NCBI GenBank assembly: GCA_965230495.1 | Contig: OZ246004.1 | Coordinates: 930,001-994,000, forward strand | Origin: JACJYM01 sp965230495 | GTDB taxonomy: Bacteria; Bacteroidota; Bacteroidia; Chitinophagales; Saprospiraceae | Length of the DNA stretch: 64,000 nt | Reading direction: 5' to 3' | Shown here: in pieces, positions 23,081-32,629 of the stretch | How positions within the stretch are numbered: the stretch's first letter is position 1 | How the letters are laid out: the number at the start of each line of letters is the position of its first letter | The notes under the pieces: model-generated | What the model saw: the letters and a program-made list of their open reading frames with translations, nothing else | Databases searched by the model: none | Told to the model about the DNA's origin: nothing | Program-made: the position numbers and the translations under genes

Positions 23081-23928
23081 ATTAATACACCCATTTTTCC
23101 CATTTGATAGTCTCTCATAGCTTCTAGGATTTCTGTTTGTGTATTCATAACATAAGGACCGTATTGAACGACTTTTTCATTCAATGGAGTTCCACTTACA
23201 TATAATATTGTAGAATCAGAAATAGCCTCTAGTTGTATTTCCTGACCTTCATCCGAAAAGGTTGCTAATTTATGCTTTCCACATTCTATACCGTTGCATT
23301 TTACTAACCCGTCAAGTTGATAGATCAACGAATTTTCATTATTATTAACTGATAATTTAAGATTAGACCCTTTTTCCATTTCAATTATTAAGGCAGTAAT
23401 GCCAGTGAGTGATTTTATAGGTCCTGAAATATCATTATATTGACCAGAAATTACCTTGACATGAGTGCCTTTTGTTGAAACCACGGGTATTGCATCTTTT
23501 TGAAAACCTTGATAATTTGGCTGTACAAATTTCTTATCAGAAGGGAGGTTTGCCCACAATTGAATGATCTCTAATTCACCACCCTCATTAATAAATTCCT
23601 TTGAAGGCATTTCACTATGAATTATACCCATTCCAGCAGTCATCCACTGAACACCCCCTGTGTTGATTATACTGTCATTTCCCCTGGAATCTCTATGATG
23701 TACACTTCCCTTAAAAACAAAAGTTATGGGTTCAAAACCTCTATGTGGATGCGGTCCAACGGGTAAAATGCTTTTTTCACCAGGATGTTGAGTGACTGGA
23801 CCGAAGTGATGAAGTAGTAAAAAAGGATCGACCATTTCCATACTTGATGTAGGTAAAGGTTGTCGAATGGATATATCTCCCATCATGACGTCCTGAGCTT
23901 TTATTATTCTTTTGACTTCTTTCTTCAT
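23077..23928 (-). CDS. pirin-family cupin protein
   Basis: A 283-residue bicupin. The start at 23928 is preferred over an open upstream codon at 23970 because pirins begin close to a KxxKRIxKA-like strand (MKKEVKRIIKAQDVMMGDIS here). The metal site of the N-terminal cupin is complete: GPHPHRGFEPITF, GSVHHRDSRG and MGIIHSEMP. Bacterial pirins are iron-binding and several have quercetin 2,3-dioxygenase activity, while others have regulatory roles. Substrate and role here are unknown. The gene is convergent with tilS and divergent from the SDR gene. Confidence 0.88.
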   Translation of the reverse strand: MKKEVKRIIKAQDVMMGDISIRQPLPTSSMEMVDPFLLLHHFGPVTQHPGEKSILPVGPHPHRGFEPITFVFKGSVHHRDSRGNDSIINTGGVQWMTAGMGIIHSEMPSKEFINEGGELEIIQLWANLPSDKKFVQPNYQGFQKDAIPVVSTKGTHVKVISGQYNDISGPIKSLTGITALIIEMEKGSNLKLSVNNNENSLIYQLDGLVKCNGIECGKHKLATFSDEGQEIQLEAISDSTILYVSGTPLNEKVVQYGPYVMNTQTEILEAMRDYQMGKMGVLI

Positions 23929-24008
23929 ATAAGTATATTTTTCTTCGTTTACGAACATGTAATTAGACAATTTGTTTAAATTCGATAATTATCGAATAAT
24001 TGTTGAAA

Positions 24009-24719
24009 ATGAAAAAATTAGCTTTTATTACTGGAGGCAGTAAAGGGATTGGTTTTGCTATCGCAAAAAACTTGATGGCTCAAGGGATTGATGTGGCAAT
24101 CACAGCACGAAATATGAAAGACTTGGAGAGGGCTAAAGAAGAATTAGAAAATGATAGCAATGCTCTGTGTTATGCATATAATTGTGATGTAACAGATTAC
24201 GAAAAAATGCAAGAAGTTGTCAGTAATATATTAGCACAATGTGGAAGAATGGATTATGTGATAGCTAATGCTGGAGTGGGGCATTTTGCAAATATCGAAG
24301 ATATGTCAATGGATCAATGGAAGCAGACAATAGATGTCAATCTAACTGGTGTTTTCAATACGATTAAGACTACGGTGGATGCATTAAAAAATACGAAAGG
24401 ATATTTTATTACGATAGCAAGCTTGGCAGGGACTAACTTTTTCGCAAAGGGAGCGGCGTATAATGCAAGTAAATTTGGTTTAGTTGGGTTTACACAGGCC
24501 GTAATGTTAGATTTAAGGAAATATGGCGTGAAGGTTAGTACTATTATGCCAGGTAGCGTTTCTACTTATTTTAATAATCATATTCCATCCCATGAGGATA
24601 GTTGGAAAATTCAAGCTGAAGACATCGCACAAATTGTTTCCGATCTTATAAAAATGCCCGCAAGGACTCTTCCCAGTAAGATAGAAGTACGCCCTAGTAT
24701 TCCTCCTAATTCTAAATAG
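24009..24719 (+). CDS. short-chain dehydrogenase/reductase
   Basis: A 236-residue classical SDR. The NAD(P)-binding motif is TGGSKGIGFAIA, followed by NAGVGHF, and the catalytic pair is YNASK with an upstream serine in IASLAGT. The arrangement and length are typical of 3-oxoacyl-ACP-reductase-like SDRs, but the substrate cannot be read from sequence. The ATG at 24009 places the Rossmann motif at the usual distance; an in-frame TTG lies nine bases earlier. The gene is divergent from the pirin gene and convergent with the ECF-linked membrane protein. Confidence 0.88.
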   Translation: MKKLAFITGGSKGIGFAIAKNLMAQGIDVAITARNMKDLERAKEELENDSNALCYAYNCDVTDYEKMQEVVSNILAQCGRMDYVIANAGVGHFANIEDMSMDQWKQTIDVNLTGVFNTIKTTVDALKNTKGYFITIASLAGTNFFAKGAAYNASKFGLVGFTQAVMLDLRKYGVKVSTIMPGSVSTYFNNHIPSHEDSWKIQAEDIAQIVSDLIKMPARTLPSKIEVRPSIPPNSK

Positions 24720-24730
24720 TTAGTTTTGAC

Positions 24731-25885
24731 TTATAATGAGTATTTGAAACCAAGATTCAAAAAATGTGGGCTTCTTTTATTCGAATAGTTTCTGTTCCAT
24801 AAACCTGTTCCGTACTCATATCCTACTTGTATAGATAGCTTATTTTTTAACCTATAACCTAAAGAAATATAAGGGTTCAATTGATGATTAATTTTCTCTC
24901 TTTTTTCGGAAGTATTCTGCATTGAGAAGTCGCCTTTGGGATCATTTATAGTTTCTTCTTGAATTACACTTCTATTAATTAAATGATGATAAGTTAATCC
25001 GATTGAAGAGAAAAATGATTTTGAGTACCTAATTTCGTTACCAATATTAATACTTATGAGTCTAGAATTATCAAAACTTACCGTTGAAAGCTTATAAGAA
25101 TCTGTGGATTCTGTGACATTTAGAGATTCATCTAATGGACTTTGAATTCTTTTTTCGGAGAGACTAGAAGAAAACCAATGTTCCAGGCCACAAGAAATAT
25201 ATGGATTAAACACTTTACTTAAATGAATTTGATGACCTAATGAAAGTCTAAGTCCATTAACTTTTGAAGTTAAATCATTCATCAAAATACTTTCAACAAA
25301 CCACTGATTAGAGATGCCGTTTTCGTTTCTAGTAGGTTCTATAAATGGCTTTGATTCCAAATGCTCTTTCTTGATATGAAGTCTTGAAATAATGCTGTTT
25401 ATTTTATCTGGATAATCATATGATTCTCTTGATTTGGAAGCCTGATATTTAACATAAGAAGTATTATTTTCTTCTAAAATATCATTACTTATGGGTATTT
25501 CTTTATTAAGAGGAGCCTTTACTAAACATGATCGCGGTTTTCTAATGTTAGCGGAATAAAGAACTTTCTCCTTAGTGGGCTTTATATGCTTTTCGGAAAC
25601 ATCTTTTATATGAGTTGGGACATTTATAACATCAGCAATAGATTCTGAATGTTTATCATAATGATAATTCTGATAGTTGTTTTCAACATAATTTGTGGAA
25701 TGATCCTTGTTACTTGAACGATTAGTGTTAAGCAGTATAGATAAGAAAAGGATACCGATAAGACTACCGAAGAAAATCCAAAAAAATCTTCTTTTTCGTT
25801 TTTTTTGAGGCATTTCGCTTTCGAGGATATTGTACATATGGTCCCATGCATAATCTACCTCTATTTTTTTATTCTTACTATCCAT
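24731..25885 (-). CDS. membrane-spanning protein with C-terminal beta-barrel-like domain, ECF-linked
   Basis: A 384-residue protein. A short charged N-terminus is followed by a basic KKRKRR patch and one membrane helix (FFWIFFGSLIGILFLSILL, about residues 33-51). A long low-complexity linker precedes a region with alternating aromatic beta strands (LGHQIHLSKVFNPYISCGLE, NPYISLGYRLKNKLSIQVGY) that ends in a C-terminal aromatic-aliphatic strand. The start at 25885 overlaps the sigma-factor stop by eight bases, so translation is coupled. It occupies the anti-sigma position of the operon but lacks a recognisable zinc anti-sigma domain. It may be a membrane-bound regulator of the sigma factor or simply its target. 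Confidence 0.6.
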   Translation of the reverse strand: MDSKNKKIEVDYAWDHMYNILESEMPQKKRKRRFFWIFFGSLIGILFLSILLNTNRSSNKDHSTNYVENNYQNYHYDKHSESIADVINVPTHIKDVSEKHIKPTKEKVLYSANIRKPRSCLVKAPLNKEIPISNDILEENNTSYVKYQASKSRESYDYPDKINSIISRLHIKKEHLESKPFIEPTRNENGISNQWFVESILMNDLTSKVNGLRLSLGHQIHLSKVFNPYISCGLEHWFSSSLSEKRIQSPLDESLNVTESTDSYKLSTVSFDNSRLISINIGNEIRYSKSFFSSIGLTYHHLINRSVIQEETINDPKGDFSMQNTSEKREKINHQLNPYISLGYRLKNKLSIQVGYEYGTGLWNRNYSNKRSPHFLNLGFKYSL

Positions 25886-26417
25886 TTTTATATTGCTTGT
25901 AGTTCTTTTCAATAAGTTTTCTTAATTTTTTTCGAGCCTCAGCATAATGCCATTTTGAAGTACCCTCACTTATTCCTTTCTTTTGACCTATTTCCTTGTG
26001 TGTGAAACCTTCAATAGCAAAAAGAATGAAAACTTCGGAGCTAGCTCTTGGGACTAGGTCTAATAAATTCAAAATATCCTCTTCATACAAGTTTTGAATT
26101 ACGGTTTCTTGAAGTGGGCTGTCATAATCTTCAAGTGCTAAAAATCGTAATCCTCTATTCTTTTTACGAAAGTAATCCGATATGGAATTATAGACTATTC
26201 TTCTTACCCAACCTTCGAATGATCCCGTTTTCTTATACTTAGATATATTCTTGAATACTTTTAGCATTCCATCATTTAGAATTAAAATTGATTCTTCCTG
26301 ATCCTTGCAGTGACGAATACACATGGCAATCATTGAGGGATAAAAATGACGATAGAGTTGCTCCTGACTCTTTCTGTCATTATTAATACACCCCTCAATT
26401 AGATGATCCCAATTCAA
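25878..26417 (-). CDS. ECF-type RNA polymerase sigma factor
   Basis: A 179-residue sigma-70 family protein. Region 2 (DRKSQEQLYRHFYPSMIAMC, then SFEGWVRRIVYNSISDYFRK) and region 4 (LVPRASSEVFILFAIEGFTH, then IGQKKGISEGTSKWHYAEAR) are both complete, as in extracytoplasmic-function sigma factors of the Bacteroidota. The most sensible start is a TTG at 26417, six bases after the stop of the small lipoprotein gene upstream. The next gene overlaps it and encodes a membrane protein. It would direct RNA polymerase to envelope-related promoters. The inducing signal is not visible. Confidence 0.9.
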   Translation of the reverse strand: MNWDHLIEGCINNDRKSQEQLYRHFYPSMIAMCIRHCKDQEESILILNDGMLKVFKNISKYKKTGSFEGWVRRIVYNSISDYFRKKNRGLRFLALEDYDSPLQETVIQNLYEEDILNLLDLVPRASSEVFILFAIEGFTHKEIGQKKGISEGTSKWHYAEARKKLRKLIEKNYKQYKNG

Positions 26418-26423
26418 TATAAG

Positions 26424-26723
26424 CTATTTAAACTCTAATTTATTTATTGTAATAAATCGATTCGGTTCACATATATAATCTAATTTCCAATCAATTTTAA
26501 CCTCAATTGGGTTTTCATATGATCCTTCTTCCAATTCTTCAATTTCTCCAGTTCTGTATTGTAAAGAATCGCTTAAGTTAATAATCCATCCACCACAACA
26601 TGCACATTTGGAATAATCGTATCCTTCGATCGTGGCATCCTGAAAACTGTAAGTAGTAGTATCGTTTTCTTCTGAGCAGCTAAACAATACAATTAACATA
26701 AGTATGGTAATATTTTTTTCCAT
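26424..26723 (-). CDS. small lipoprotein upstream of ECF sigma factor
   Basis: A 99-residue protein with a lipoprotein signal (MEKNITILMLIVLFSCSEEN, lipobox cysteine at 16). The mature part has a CACCGGW cluster and a small beta-rich domain (NPIEVKIDWKLDYICEPNRF). The CACCGGW group is reminiscent of metal-binding or disulfide motifs. Its stop is six bases before the sigma-factor start, so it is probably the first gene of that operon. It might act as an envelope sensor for the sigma factor, but that is inference. Confidence 0.6.
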   Translation of the reverse strand: MEKNITILMLIVLFSCSEENDTTTYSFQDATIEGYDYSKCACCGGWIINLSDSLQYRTGEIEELEEGSYENPIEVKIDWKLDYICEPNRFITINKLEFK

Positions 26724-26980
26724 AATGTTGTACTTAATTCAATTCTTTATTAGAGCAAGAGTATCGTTAGAAAATAGTGATTAAACTTTTCACTCGCTAC
26801 ATAAGTTCTAACTATTGTTAAAACGTAATTAATCGTTTAAATGGTTGGGTATATAATATATTTTGGAGATTAAACATTTGAGTATTACCAAGTATTATGA
26901 TCACAAAGATCTTTTTCATTTCTTTGTAATATGTCATTGATGGAGAGAATTAATAGATTAAAACATTTAAGAGCGTCGAC

Positions 26981-28003
26981 ATGAAAGAAGTTGTTTTGTT
27001 TCTGTCTCTTATTATTGCTTCTGTTGCGGGGTATATGTACTTAAAGATTTATGCTAAGCCAGCTTATTTCGTTGATGAGTTTAAGCTGACAAAGATTAAA
27101 TCTGATTTAAATTTTGATGAATTAGTATCAACTCTGATTCAAGATTCTGTGATTAGAAATAAAGAAGATATTACGTTGGTTTCTAAACTTATGGGGTTTG
27201 ATAGTAGAAAATCATTTCCAAGTGGTTTATATAGGTTTGAAAAATCAAACACGGTAAGAGAGTTAATTACCATTTTACGGTCTGGAAGACAGACTCCTAT
27301 AAATATTACGTTTAACAGTGTTAGAAAAGTGGATGAGTTATGTGGAGTTATTGGAGAGCAGATAGAGGTTGATTCTACAGAGTTAGCATCATATTTATTT
27401 AATCAGGATAATTTGGATAAATGGGGATATTCCAAACATAATATATTGTCTCTTTTTATTCCAAACACCTACGAGATATTCTGGAATATCAGTAAAGAAA
27501 AACTTATAGATAGGTTTGTAACTGAAAATGCTAAATTTTGGAACACAGACAATAGGAAGGATAAACTAGAGGAATTAGGTTATTCTCCTGCTGAAGTATA
27601 TACACTGGCAAGCATTGTGGAAAAGGAATCAAATGTCAAGTCCGAGCGTCCTACTATTGCGGGTGTTTATTTAAATAGACTAGACCAAGGAATATTGTTG
27701 CAGGCAGATCCTACCGTTGTATTCGCTTCGGGACAGTTTGATCTAAGAAGAGTGTTAAATAAACATTTGGCTATCGATTCACCTTTCAACACTTATAAAT
27801 ATGCAGGATTACCTCCTGGACCTATTTGTATGCCCTCAATATCCAGTATTGATGCCGTATTGAATGCTGAAAAACATGATTATTTGTTCTTTTGTGCGAA
27901 ACCGGGATATGGACAACTACATTCTTTTGCCAAAAATCTTAGGCAACATAATAATAATGCCAGGAAGTACAGAGATTGGTTAAGAAAAGAAAGAATAAAA
28001 TAG
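26981..28003 (+). CDS. mltG: endolytic murein transglycosylase MltG
   Basis: A 340-residue YceG-family protein anchored by an N-terminal membrane helix (residues about 3-23). The catalytic glutamate lies in LASIVEKES (E214). The conserved GVYLNRLDQGILLQADPTVV and YAGLPPGPICMPSISSIDAV segments are present. MltG cleaves nascent glycan strands at the inner membrane and helps set their length. Family length and order are normal. The next gene starts 29 bases later in the same direction. Confidence 0.93.
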   Translation: MKEVVLFLSLIIASVAGYMYLKIYAKPAYFVDEFKLTKIKSDLNFDELVSTLIQDSVIRNKEDITLVSKLMGFDSRKSFPSGLYRFEKSNTVRELITILRSGRQTPINITFNSVRKVDELCGVIGEQIEVDSTELASYLFNQDNLDKWGYSKHNILSLFIPNTYEIFWNISKEKLIDRFVTENAKFWNTDNRKDKLEELGYSPAEVYTLASIVEKESNVKSERPTIAGVYLNRLDQGILLQADPTVVFASGQFDLRRVLNKHLAIDSPFNTYKYAGLPPGPICMPSISSIDAVLNAEKHDYLFFCAKPGYGQLHSFAKNLRQHNNNARKYRDWLRKERIK

Positions 28004-28032
28004 ACTGTCGGGACGATTAATACATAAATAAT

Positions 28033-28692
28033 ATGAATATGTTTAAATATATCAAACTATTTGTTTTCATAATACTTGGATTTGAAGGAGCAGGACAGAC
28101 TGTGGAAATTGGTTTGTTGAAGTATGGCGGTGGCGGAGATTGGTATGCTAATCCGACATCACTGTCCAATCTGGCATTGTTTTGCAACAAACATTTGAAT
28201 ACCAATATTAATCCAAATTATGAAACTGTGGAGGTAGGTAGTATTGAGATTTTTGATTTTCCATTGGTACATATGACAGGTCATGGTAATGTGGTTTTTT
28301 CGGACGAGGAGGCTCAAAATTTAAGATTATATTTAATTGCTGGAGGCTTTCTTCATATAGATGATAATTATGGAATGGACCCATATATTAGACTAGCAAT
28401 GAAAAAGGTTTTTCCTGAGTTAGAATTTATCGAATTACCATTTGATCATGAGATATATAGGCAAAAATTCACTTTTGAAAATGGAGTTCCAAAAATTCAC
28501 AAACATGATAACAAACCTTCTCAAGGTTTTGGAATAATCTGGGAAGGAAGATTAGTTTGTTTTTATTCTTTTGAAAGCGATCTGGGAGATGGTTGGGAAG
28601 ATAAAGAGGTACATAATGATTCAGATGAAAAAAGGCTACAAGCCCTAAAAATGGGAGCTAATATTATTCAGTATGCTTTCGGAATGGAGTAG
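28033..28692 (+). CDS. DUF4159 domain protein
   Basis: A 219-residue protein with a short signal peptide (KYIKLFVFIILGFEGAGQ). A DUF4159 domain fills the remainder, with VEIGLLKYGGGGDWYANP, VHMTGHGNVVFSDEEAQNL and GGFLHIDDNYGMD. The fold is related to glutamine-amidotransferase-like/ThuA domains, but no catalytic nucleophile is apparent. It is probably periplasmic. Similar proteins often neighbour moxR-type AAA and von Willebrand genes in the Bacteroidota, which are not present here. It follows mltG closely and precedes a TonB receptor. Confidence 0.8.
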   Translation: MNMFKYIKLFVFIILGFEGAGQTVEIGLLKYGGGGDWYANPTSLSNLALFCNKHLNTNINPNYETVEVGSIEIFDFPLVHMTGHGNVVFSDEEAQNLRLYLIAGGFLHIDDNYGMDPYIRLAMKKVFPELEFIELPFDHEIYRQKFTFENGVPKIHKHDNKPSQGFGIIWEGRLVCFYSFESDLGDGWEDKEVHNDSDEKRLQALKMGANIIQYAFGME

Positions 28693-28785
28693 TCGTTTCG
28701 TTAGAAATGTTTGAAAAGTACTATTGACAAAATCAGGTTATCTACACTATGGCTTTTTATTATCTTTGAGGCAAAAGAAGACTGT

Positions 28786-31401
28786 TTGTTAAAAGGAATT
28801 ATTACATCTGTTCTTATTTTTATTGTTGGGGTTTGTTGGGGGCAAAACCCAACGGATCAATATCTGTCGTACTTTAGTGCAAATAAATCTATTAGTAAAG
28901 TATTGGATGAACTTTCTGATAAGAGCGGAACTAATATTATTTATTCTAAATCTAAACTTCCGAAGAAATCGAATGTAACCGTTTCTTTCACAAATGAATC
29001 ATTAGGGACAATATTACAAGTGATTCTTGATGATTACAAACTTTCATTTTCTGTAATCGAGGATCAGATAGTAATTGTTAGAAAAGATGAGGATAGGAAC
29101 TTTAAGTTATATGGTTGGATAAGAGATATTAATTCGGATGAAGTTTTGCCATATGCAACGGTTTATTTTGAGGATAATGAACGGGGAGTGAATGCCAATG
29201 AAAATGGTTTTTTCTCCCTAAAAACATACGCTGGAGAAAACAAAATAATATGCAGTTATGTGGGATACCAGCCTGACACTATAGTGAAATTAATGAGAGC
29301 GGACAGTTTGGTTAATATCTACTTGGAGCCGATGGCCGAACTCAATGAAATTAGTTTTCTTGATTCTACTGAGAATAAAAGGTTGAGTCGTTCAGGTGTA
29401 TCTAAATCTAAAGTTGGAGGAGAATACTTAGCTCATAACCTACATTTAGGAGGAGAAGCAGATATCTTACGAGTGTTATCTAATGAGCCTGGGATTTCTT
29501 CTGCTGCAGATGGTTTTGGAGGATTTAGTGTTAGAGGAGGTAATGTAGATCAGAACCTTGTGTTACTTGACGGCATACCTGTTTATAATACTGGACATGC
29601 TTTAGGTATTATATCTATTTTCAACTCTTCCGTAATAAAAGACGCAACTATTATTAAGGGAGGATTTCCTGCTAGATATGGAGGAAGACTTTCGTCAGTT
29701 GTTGATGTAAGAACTAGAGAAGGGAACTATAACGAATTGGCAGGGGAGGTAAATTTAAGTATTTTATCTTCTAAAATTGTTTTGGAAGGGCCCATTGCTA
29801 CTAAAAAGAGCAGTTTTTTATTTAGTGCCAGAAGAACATATGCAGATCCATGGATAAAAGGTATTTCTCGATATCAAATTGAAAATGGAGGAGGAGAGGG
29901 AGAAAGCAATTATTACTTCTATGATCTTAATGCAAAAGTGAATTTTGAGCTTGGAGCTCATAGGCTCTTTTTCAATGCTTATAAAGGAGCTGATGACTTT
30001 GAACATAACTCAATTTACAAAGACCAGACGGATAACGATATTTCCGGATTGGATTGGAATTGGGGAAATACTTTATTTTCAGCCCATTTAAACTCCAGAT
30101 GGGGAAAATCTTCTTTCTCTAGACTTATGATTTATAGCAGTGAGTTTGATTTAAACTCATTTGAAAAGGAAAGGTATCAATCTATTCAGGATTCTATTGT
30201 TGATGATGTGTTTAGAGGCGATATTTATAATAGTAAAATTGAGACTTTGGGGGCTAGATTAGAATTTGATCATTTGTTTGATAATCGCCATTTCTTGAAG
30301 TATGGAGTTTCTTATGAAAAAAAGAACTTCAAACCGTTTACCGGGCAGATTAATAACAATACTCTTGATTTACCTGATTCTGTAGTGGTAACTAGGGATT
30401 TGATAAATGTCGAAGAATCAAATATTGAGCTCTCTGAAATCAACTTTTTTGTTGAAGATGAAGTCGATATGGAAATGGCGGTGGTCAACTTTGGAATTAA
30501 CAATAACTTTGTAAAAGCGGGCGAAAAGAATTATTATAACATAGAACCACGAGCATCTCTTATTATCCCGGGGAATTATGTTTCATTTAGAATGGGTATC
30601 GCTAGGATGAGTCAAAATATTCATTTGTTATCTTCATATAGCTTAGGATTACCTAAGGATTTATGGGTACCATCTACAGCTAATATATCTCCTTCGAACT
30701 CATGGAACTTCAACCTTGGATTGACTTTGGATGTTTCAAATAACATTGAGTTTGGCATAGAAGGCTTTTATAAATTACTCTCTAATATTAAAAATCTACC
30801 AGAAGGTGCTCCTCCTACTATTGGAATTGATACAGATTGGGATAGACAAATATTGAATGGAGAAGGCGAAGCATATGGAGTTGAGTTTAATATTAACAAA
30901 GATTTTGGTCAGTCAAAATGGAGATTTAACTATACTTATCAAAAATCTACCAGGTATTTTGATAGACTTAATCAAGACAGAGAATTCATTTTCGGAGCTA
31001 ATCGCGATCACAATATCAAATTCAATTTTCGAAGAACACTAACCAAGAATGCTGAATTCAATTTAGTTTATAATTTTGCTTCCGGGAATTATATTACTGT
31101 TCCTGTTGGAGATGTTATTTGGGTTAACGATGGTACAACAAATAAAATAATTGAAATCTATAGTGGAGTAAATAACGAACAATTGCCCCATTATCATAGA
31201 CTAGATTTAGGCTTTAATTTTTTTAGTGAACTGAAGATAGGAAGGCAAAGATTATTCCTTGGAGTGTATAATGTGTTTAATAAAAAGAACCCACTCTATA
31301 TAGATCTGGAACGAGATTTGGACAATCCAGGGAGATTTGATAAGATTCAATATAGTATACTTCCTATTTTTCCTACTTTCAACTATAGTCTTTCTTTTTG
31401 A
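28786..31401 (+). CDS. TonB-dependent receptor with STN and CarboxypepD_reg-like domains
   Basis: An outer-membrane receptor of about 871 residues. The frame is open to 28711, but the TTG at 28786 begins directly before a signal peptide (LLKGIITSVLIFIVGVCWGQ). A TATCTTTG -7 element at 28761-28768 lies between the two candidates. An STN domain (NKSISKVLDELSDKSGTNII) precedes a carboxypeptidase-regulatory beta domain (LPYATVYFEDNERGVNANEN). Then come the plug (VRGGNVDQNLVLLDGIPVYN, FPARYGGRLSSVVDV) and a barrel ending NYSLSF. The STN domain suggests signalling through a FecR-like anti-sigma factor, though none is adjacent. The substrate is unknown. The 3' end overlaps the convergent waaA gene by 23 bases. 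Confidence 0.85.
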   Translation: MLKGIITSVLIFIVGVCWGQNPTDQYLSYFSANKSISKVLDELSDKSGTNIIYSKSKLPKKSNVTVSFTNESLGTILQVILDDYKLSFSVIEDQIVIVRKDEDRNFKLYGWIRDINSDEVLPYATVYFEDNERGVNANENGFFSLKTYAGENKIICSYVGYQPDTIVKLMRADSLVNIYLEPMAELNEISFLDSTENKRLSRSGVSKSKVGGEYLAHNLHLGGEADILRVLSNEPGISSAADGFGGFSVRGGNVDQNLVLLDGIPVYNTGHALGIISIFNSSVIKDATIIKGGFPARYGGRLSSVVDVRTREGNYNELAGEVNLSILSSKIVLEGPIATKKSSFLFSARRTYADPWIKGISRYQIENGGGEGESNYYFYDLNAKVNFELGAHRLFFNAYKGADDFEHNSIYKDQTDNDISGLDWNWGNTLFSAHLNSRWGKSSFSRLMIYSSEFDLNSFEKERYQSIQDSIVDDVFRGDIYNSKIETLGARLEFDHLFDNRHFLKYGVSYEKKNFKPFTGQINNNTLDLPDSVVVTRDLINVEESNIELSEINFFVEDEVDMEMAVVNFGINNNFVKAGEKNYYNIEPRASLIIPGNYVSFRMGIARMSQNIHLLSSYSLGLPKDLWVPSTANISPSNSWNFNLGLTLDVSNNIEFGIEGFYKLLSNIKNLPEGAPPTIGIDTDWDRQILNGEGEAYGVEFNINKDFGQSKWRFNYTYQKSTRYFDRLNQDREFIFGANRDHNIKFNFRRTLTKNAEFNLVYNFASGNYITVPVGDVIWVNDGTTNKIIEIYSGVNNEQLPHYHRLDLGFNFFSELKIGRQRLFLGVYNVFNKKNPLYIDLERDLDNPGRFDKIQYSILPIFPTFNYSLSF

Positions 31402-32629
31402 CATCAGTTTTGTTTTCAATAAAACCAATTATCTGATTAGTAGCACCTCTTTTTTTTGATTTCCAATTTTTAATTGATTCACGCACTTTAGCTTGCTTTA
31501 AATCAAGATACTTAAGAGAGATTTTGAAACTATTGTAGTCATTAAAAGTTCTTCCAAATCCTAACGATATAGCTTCTTTAGCCTCAACAAATTTTTGATA
31601 GTTAGGGCCAAAAATTACGGGAATATTAAAGGCAATAGGTTCTAGTATATTGTGAATTCCTTTTCCAAATCCTCCTCCTATATAAGCTATATCAGCGTAT
31701 TGATAAAGGTCAAATAATATTCCTATTTTGTCAATGATTAATATAGAATCACAACTAAAGTTTGTCAGCCCATCTCCATATAATTCTGTTTTTTTAGTCA
31801 GTGTTTTTTTAACAGTATTGATGGAGTTTTGTGAAACATCATGGGGCACAATTATATGAAGAAAAGAGCTGTCTTTTTCGATGAATGATTTGATTTTAAT
31901 AATGTCCTCCTTCCATATGCTGCCATATATAAATACTCTTTTTTTACAGGTATGCAGGAGAGTTTCAATATCATCTATTTTTTTCGGAGAAAGGGCTCTT
32001 TTAATAACATTGTCTAGTCTAGTATCTCCTGAAAGTATGGCATTCAGATTGTACTTCTGGGCTATTTGTAAAGACTGCTCATCTTGCACAAAGAAAACTT
32101 TTGTTTTTTTGAGAATATTTAAAAATGAATAAAAAAGTGGTTTGAAGAAGTAATGATTATCTCGAAAAACAGTCGAAATGTAATAAACAGGAATACTTGT
32201 GTGGGATAGAATGGTTAAATAGTTCCACCAAAACTCATACTTGATGAAGATAGCAATATCTGGTTTTAAGGTATTAATGAACTTTTTGGCATTTATGTAT
32301 GTGTCAAGTGGTAGATAAACTACTGCATGAGTTTTATTGTATTCTTTTCTGATTTCATAACCGGAAGGGGAGTTAAAAGATAATATTATTAAGTAATTTT
32401 TGTCATATAGTTCATCTATTATAGGTCTTCCTTGTTCAAACTCTCCTAGTGAAGCGGCATGTATCCAAATACATGTTTTGTCAGGATGTTTTGTATGAAT
32501 TTCTTCTAATTTTTGTTGATAAGTTTTAAGCTCCTTATGTCTAAGTTTAAGTTTTCGGATGAAAAGTAATAAAATAGGTTGAAGGAGGTCGAAAACTCCA
32601 ATAAAGAAGCGGTATAGAAATAAGGCCAC
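31379..32629 (-). CDS. waaA: 3-deoxy-D-manno-octulosonic acid transferase (WaaA/KdtA)
   Basis: A 416-residue glycosyltransferase of family GT30. The N-terminal membrane anchor is followed by IWIHAASLGEFEQGRPIIDE, the acceptor-side signature, and later VYYISTVFRDNHYF. The CMP-Kdo-binding half contains YIGGGFGKGIHNILEPIAF. It transfers Kdo from CMP-Kdo to lipid A precursor on the inner membrane. kdsA and kdsB, which make the donor, are at 43.2 and 45.0 kb. The start is a GTG whose G is the last base of the upstream TAG stop, so the two genes are coupled. Confidence 0.93.
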   Translation of the reverse strand: MALFLYRFFIGVFDLLQPILLLFIRKLKLRHKELKTYQQKLEEIHTKHPDKTCIWIHAASLGEFEQGRPIIDELYDKNYLIILSFNSPSGYEIRKEYNKTHAVVYLPLDTYINAKKFINTLKPDIAIFIKYEFWWNYLTILSHTSIPVYYISTVFRDNHYFFKPLFYSFLNILKKTKVFFVQDEQSLQIAQKYNLNAILSGDTRLDNVIKRALSPKKIDDIETLLHTCKKRVFIYGSIWKEDIIKIKSFIEKDSSFLHIIVPHDVSQNSINTVKKTLTKKTELYGDGLTNFSCDSILIIDKIGILFDLYQYADIAYIGGGFGKGIHNILEPIAFNIPVIFGPNYQKFVEAKEAISLGFGRTFNDYNSFKISLKYLDLKQAKVRESIKNWKSKKRGATNQIIGFIENKTDVKKKDYS

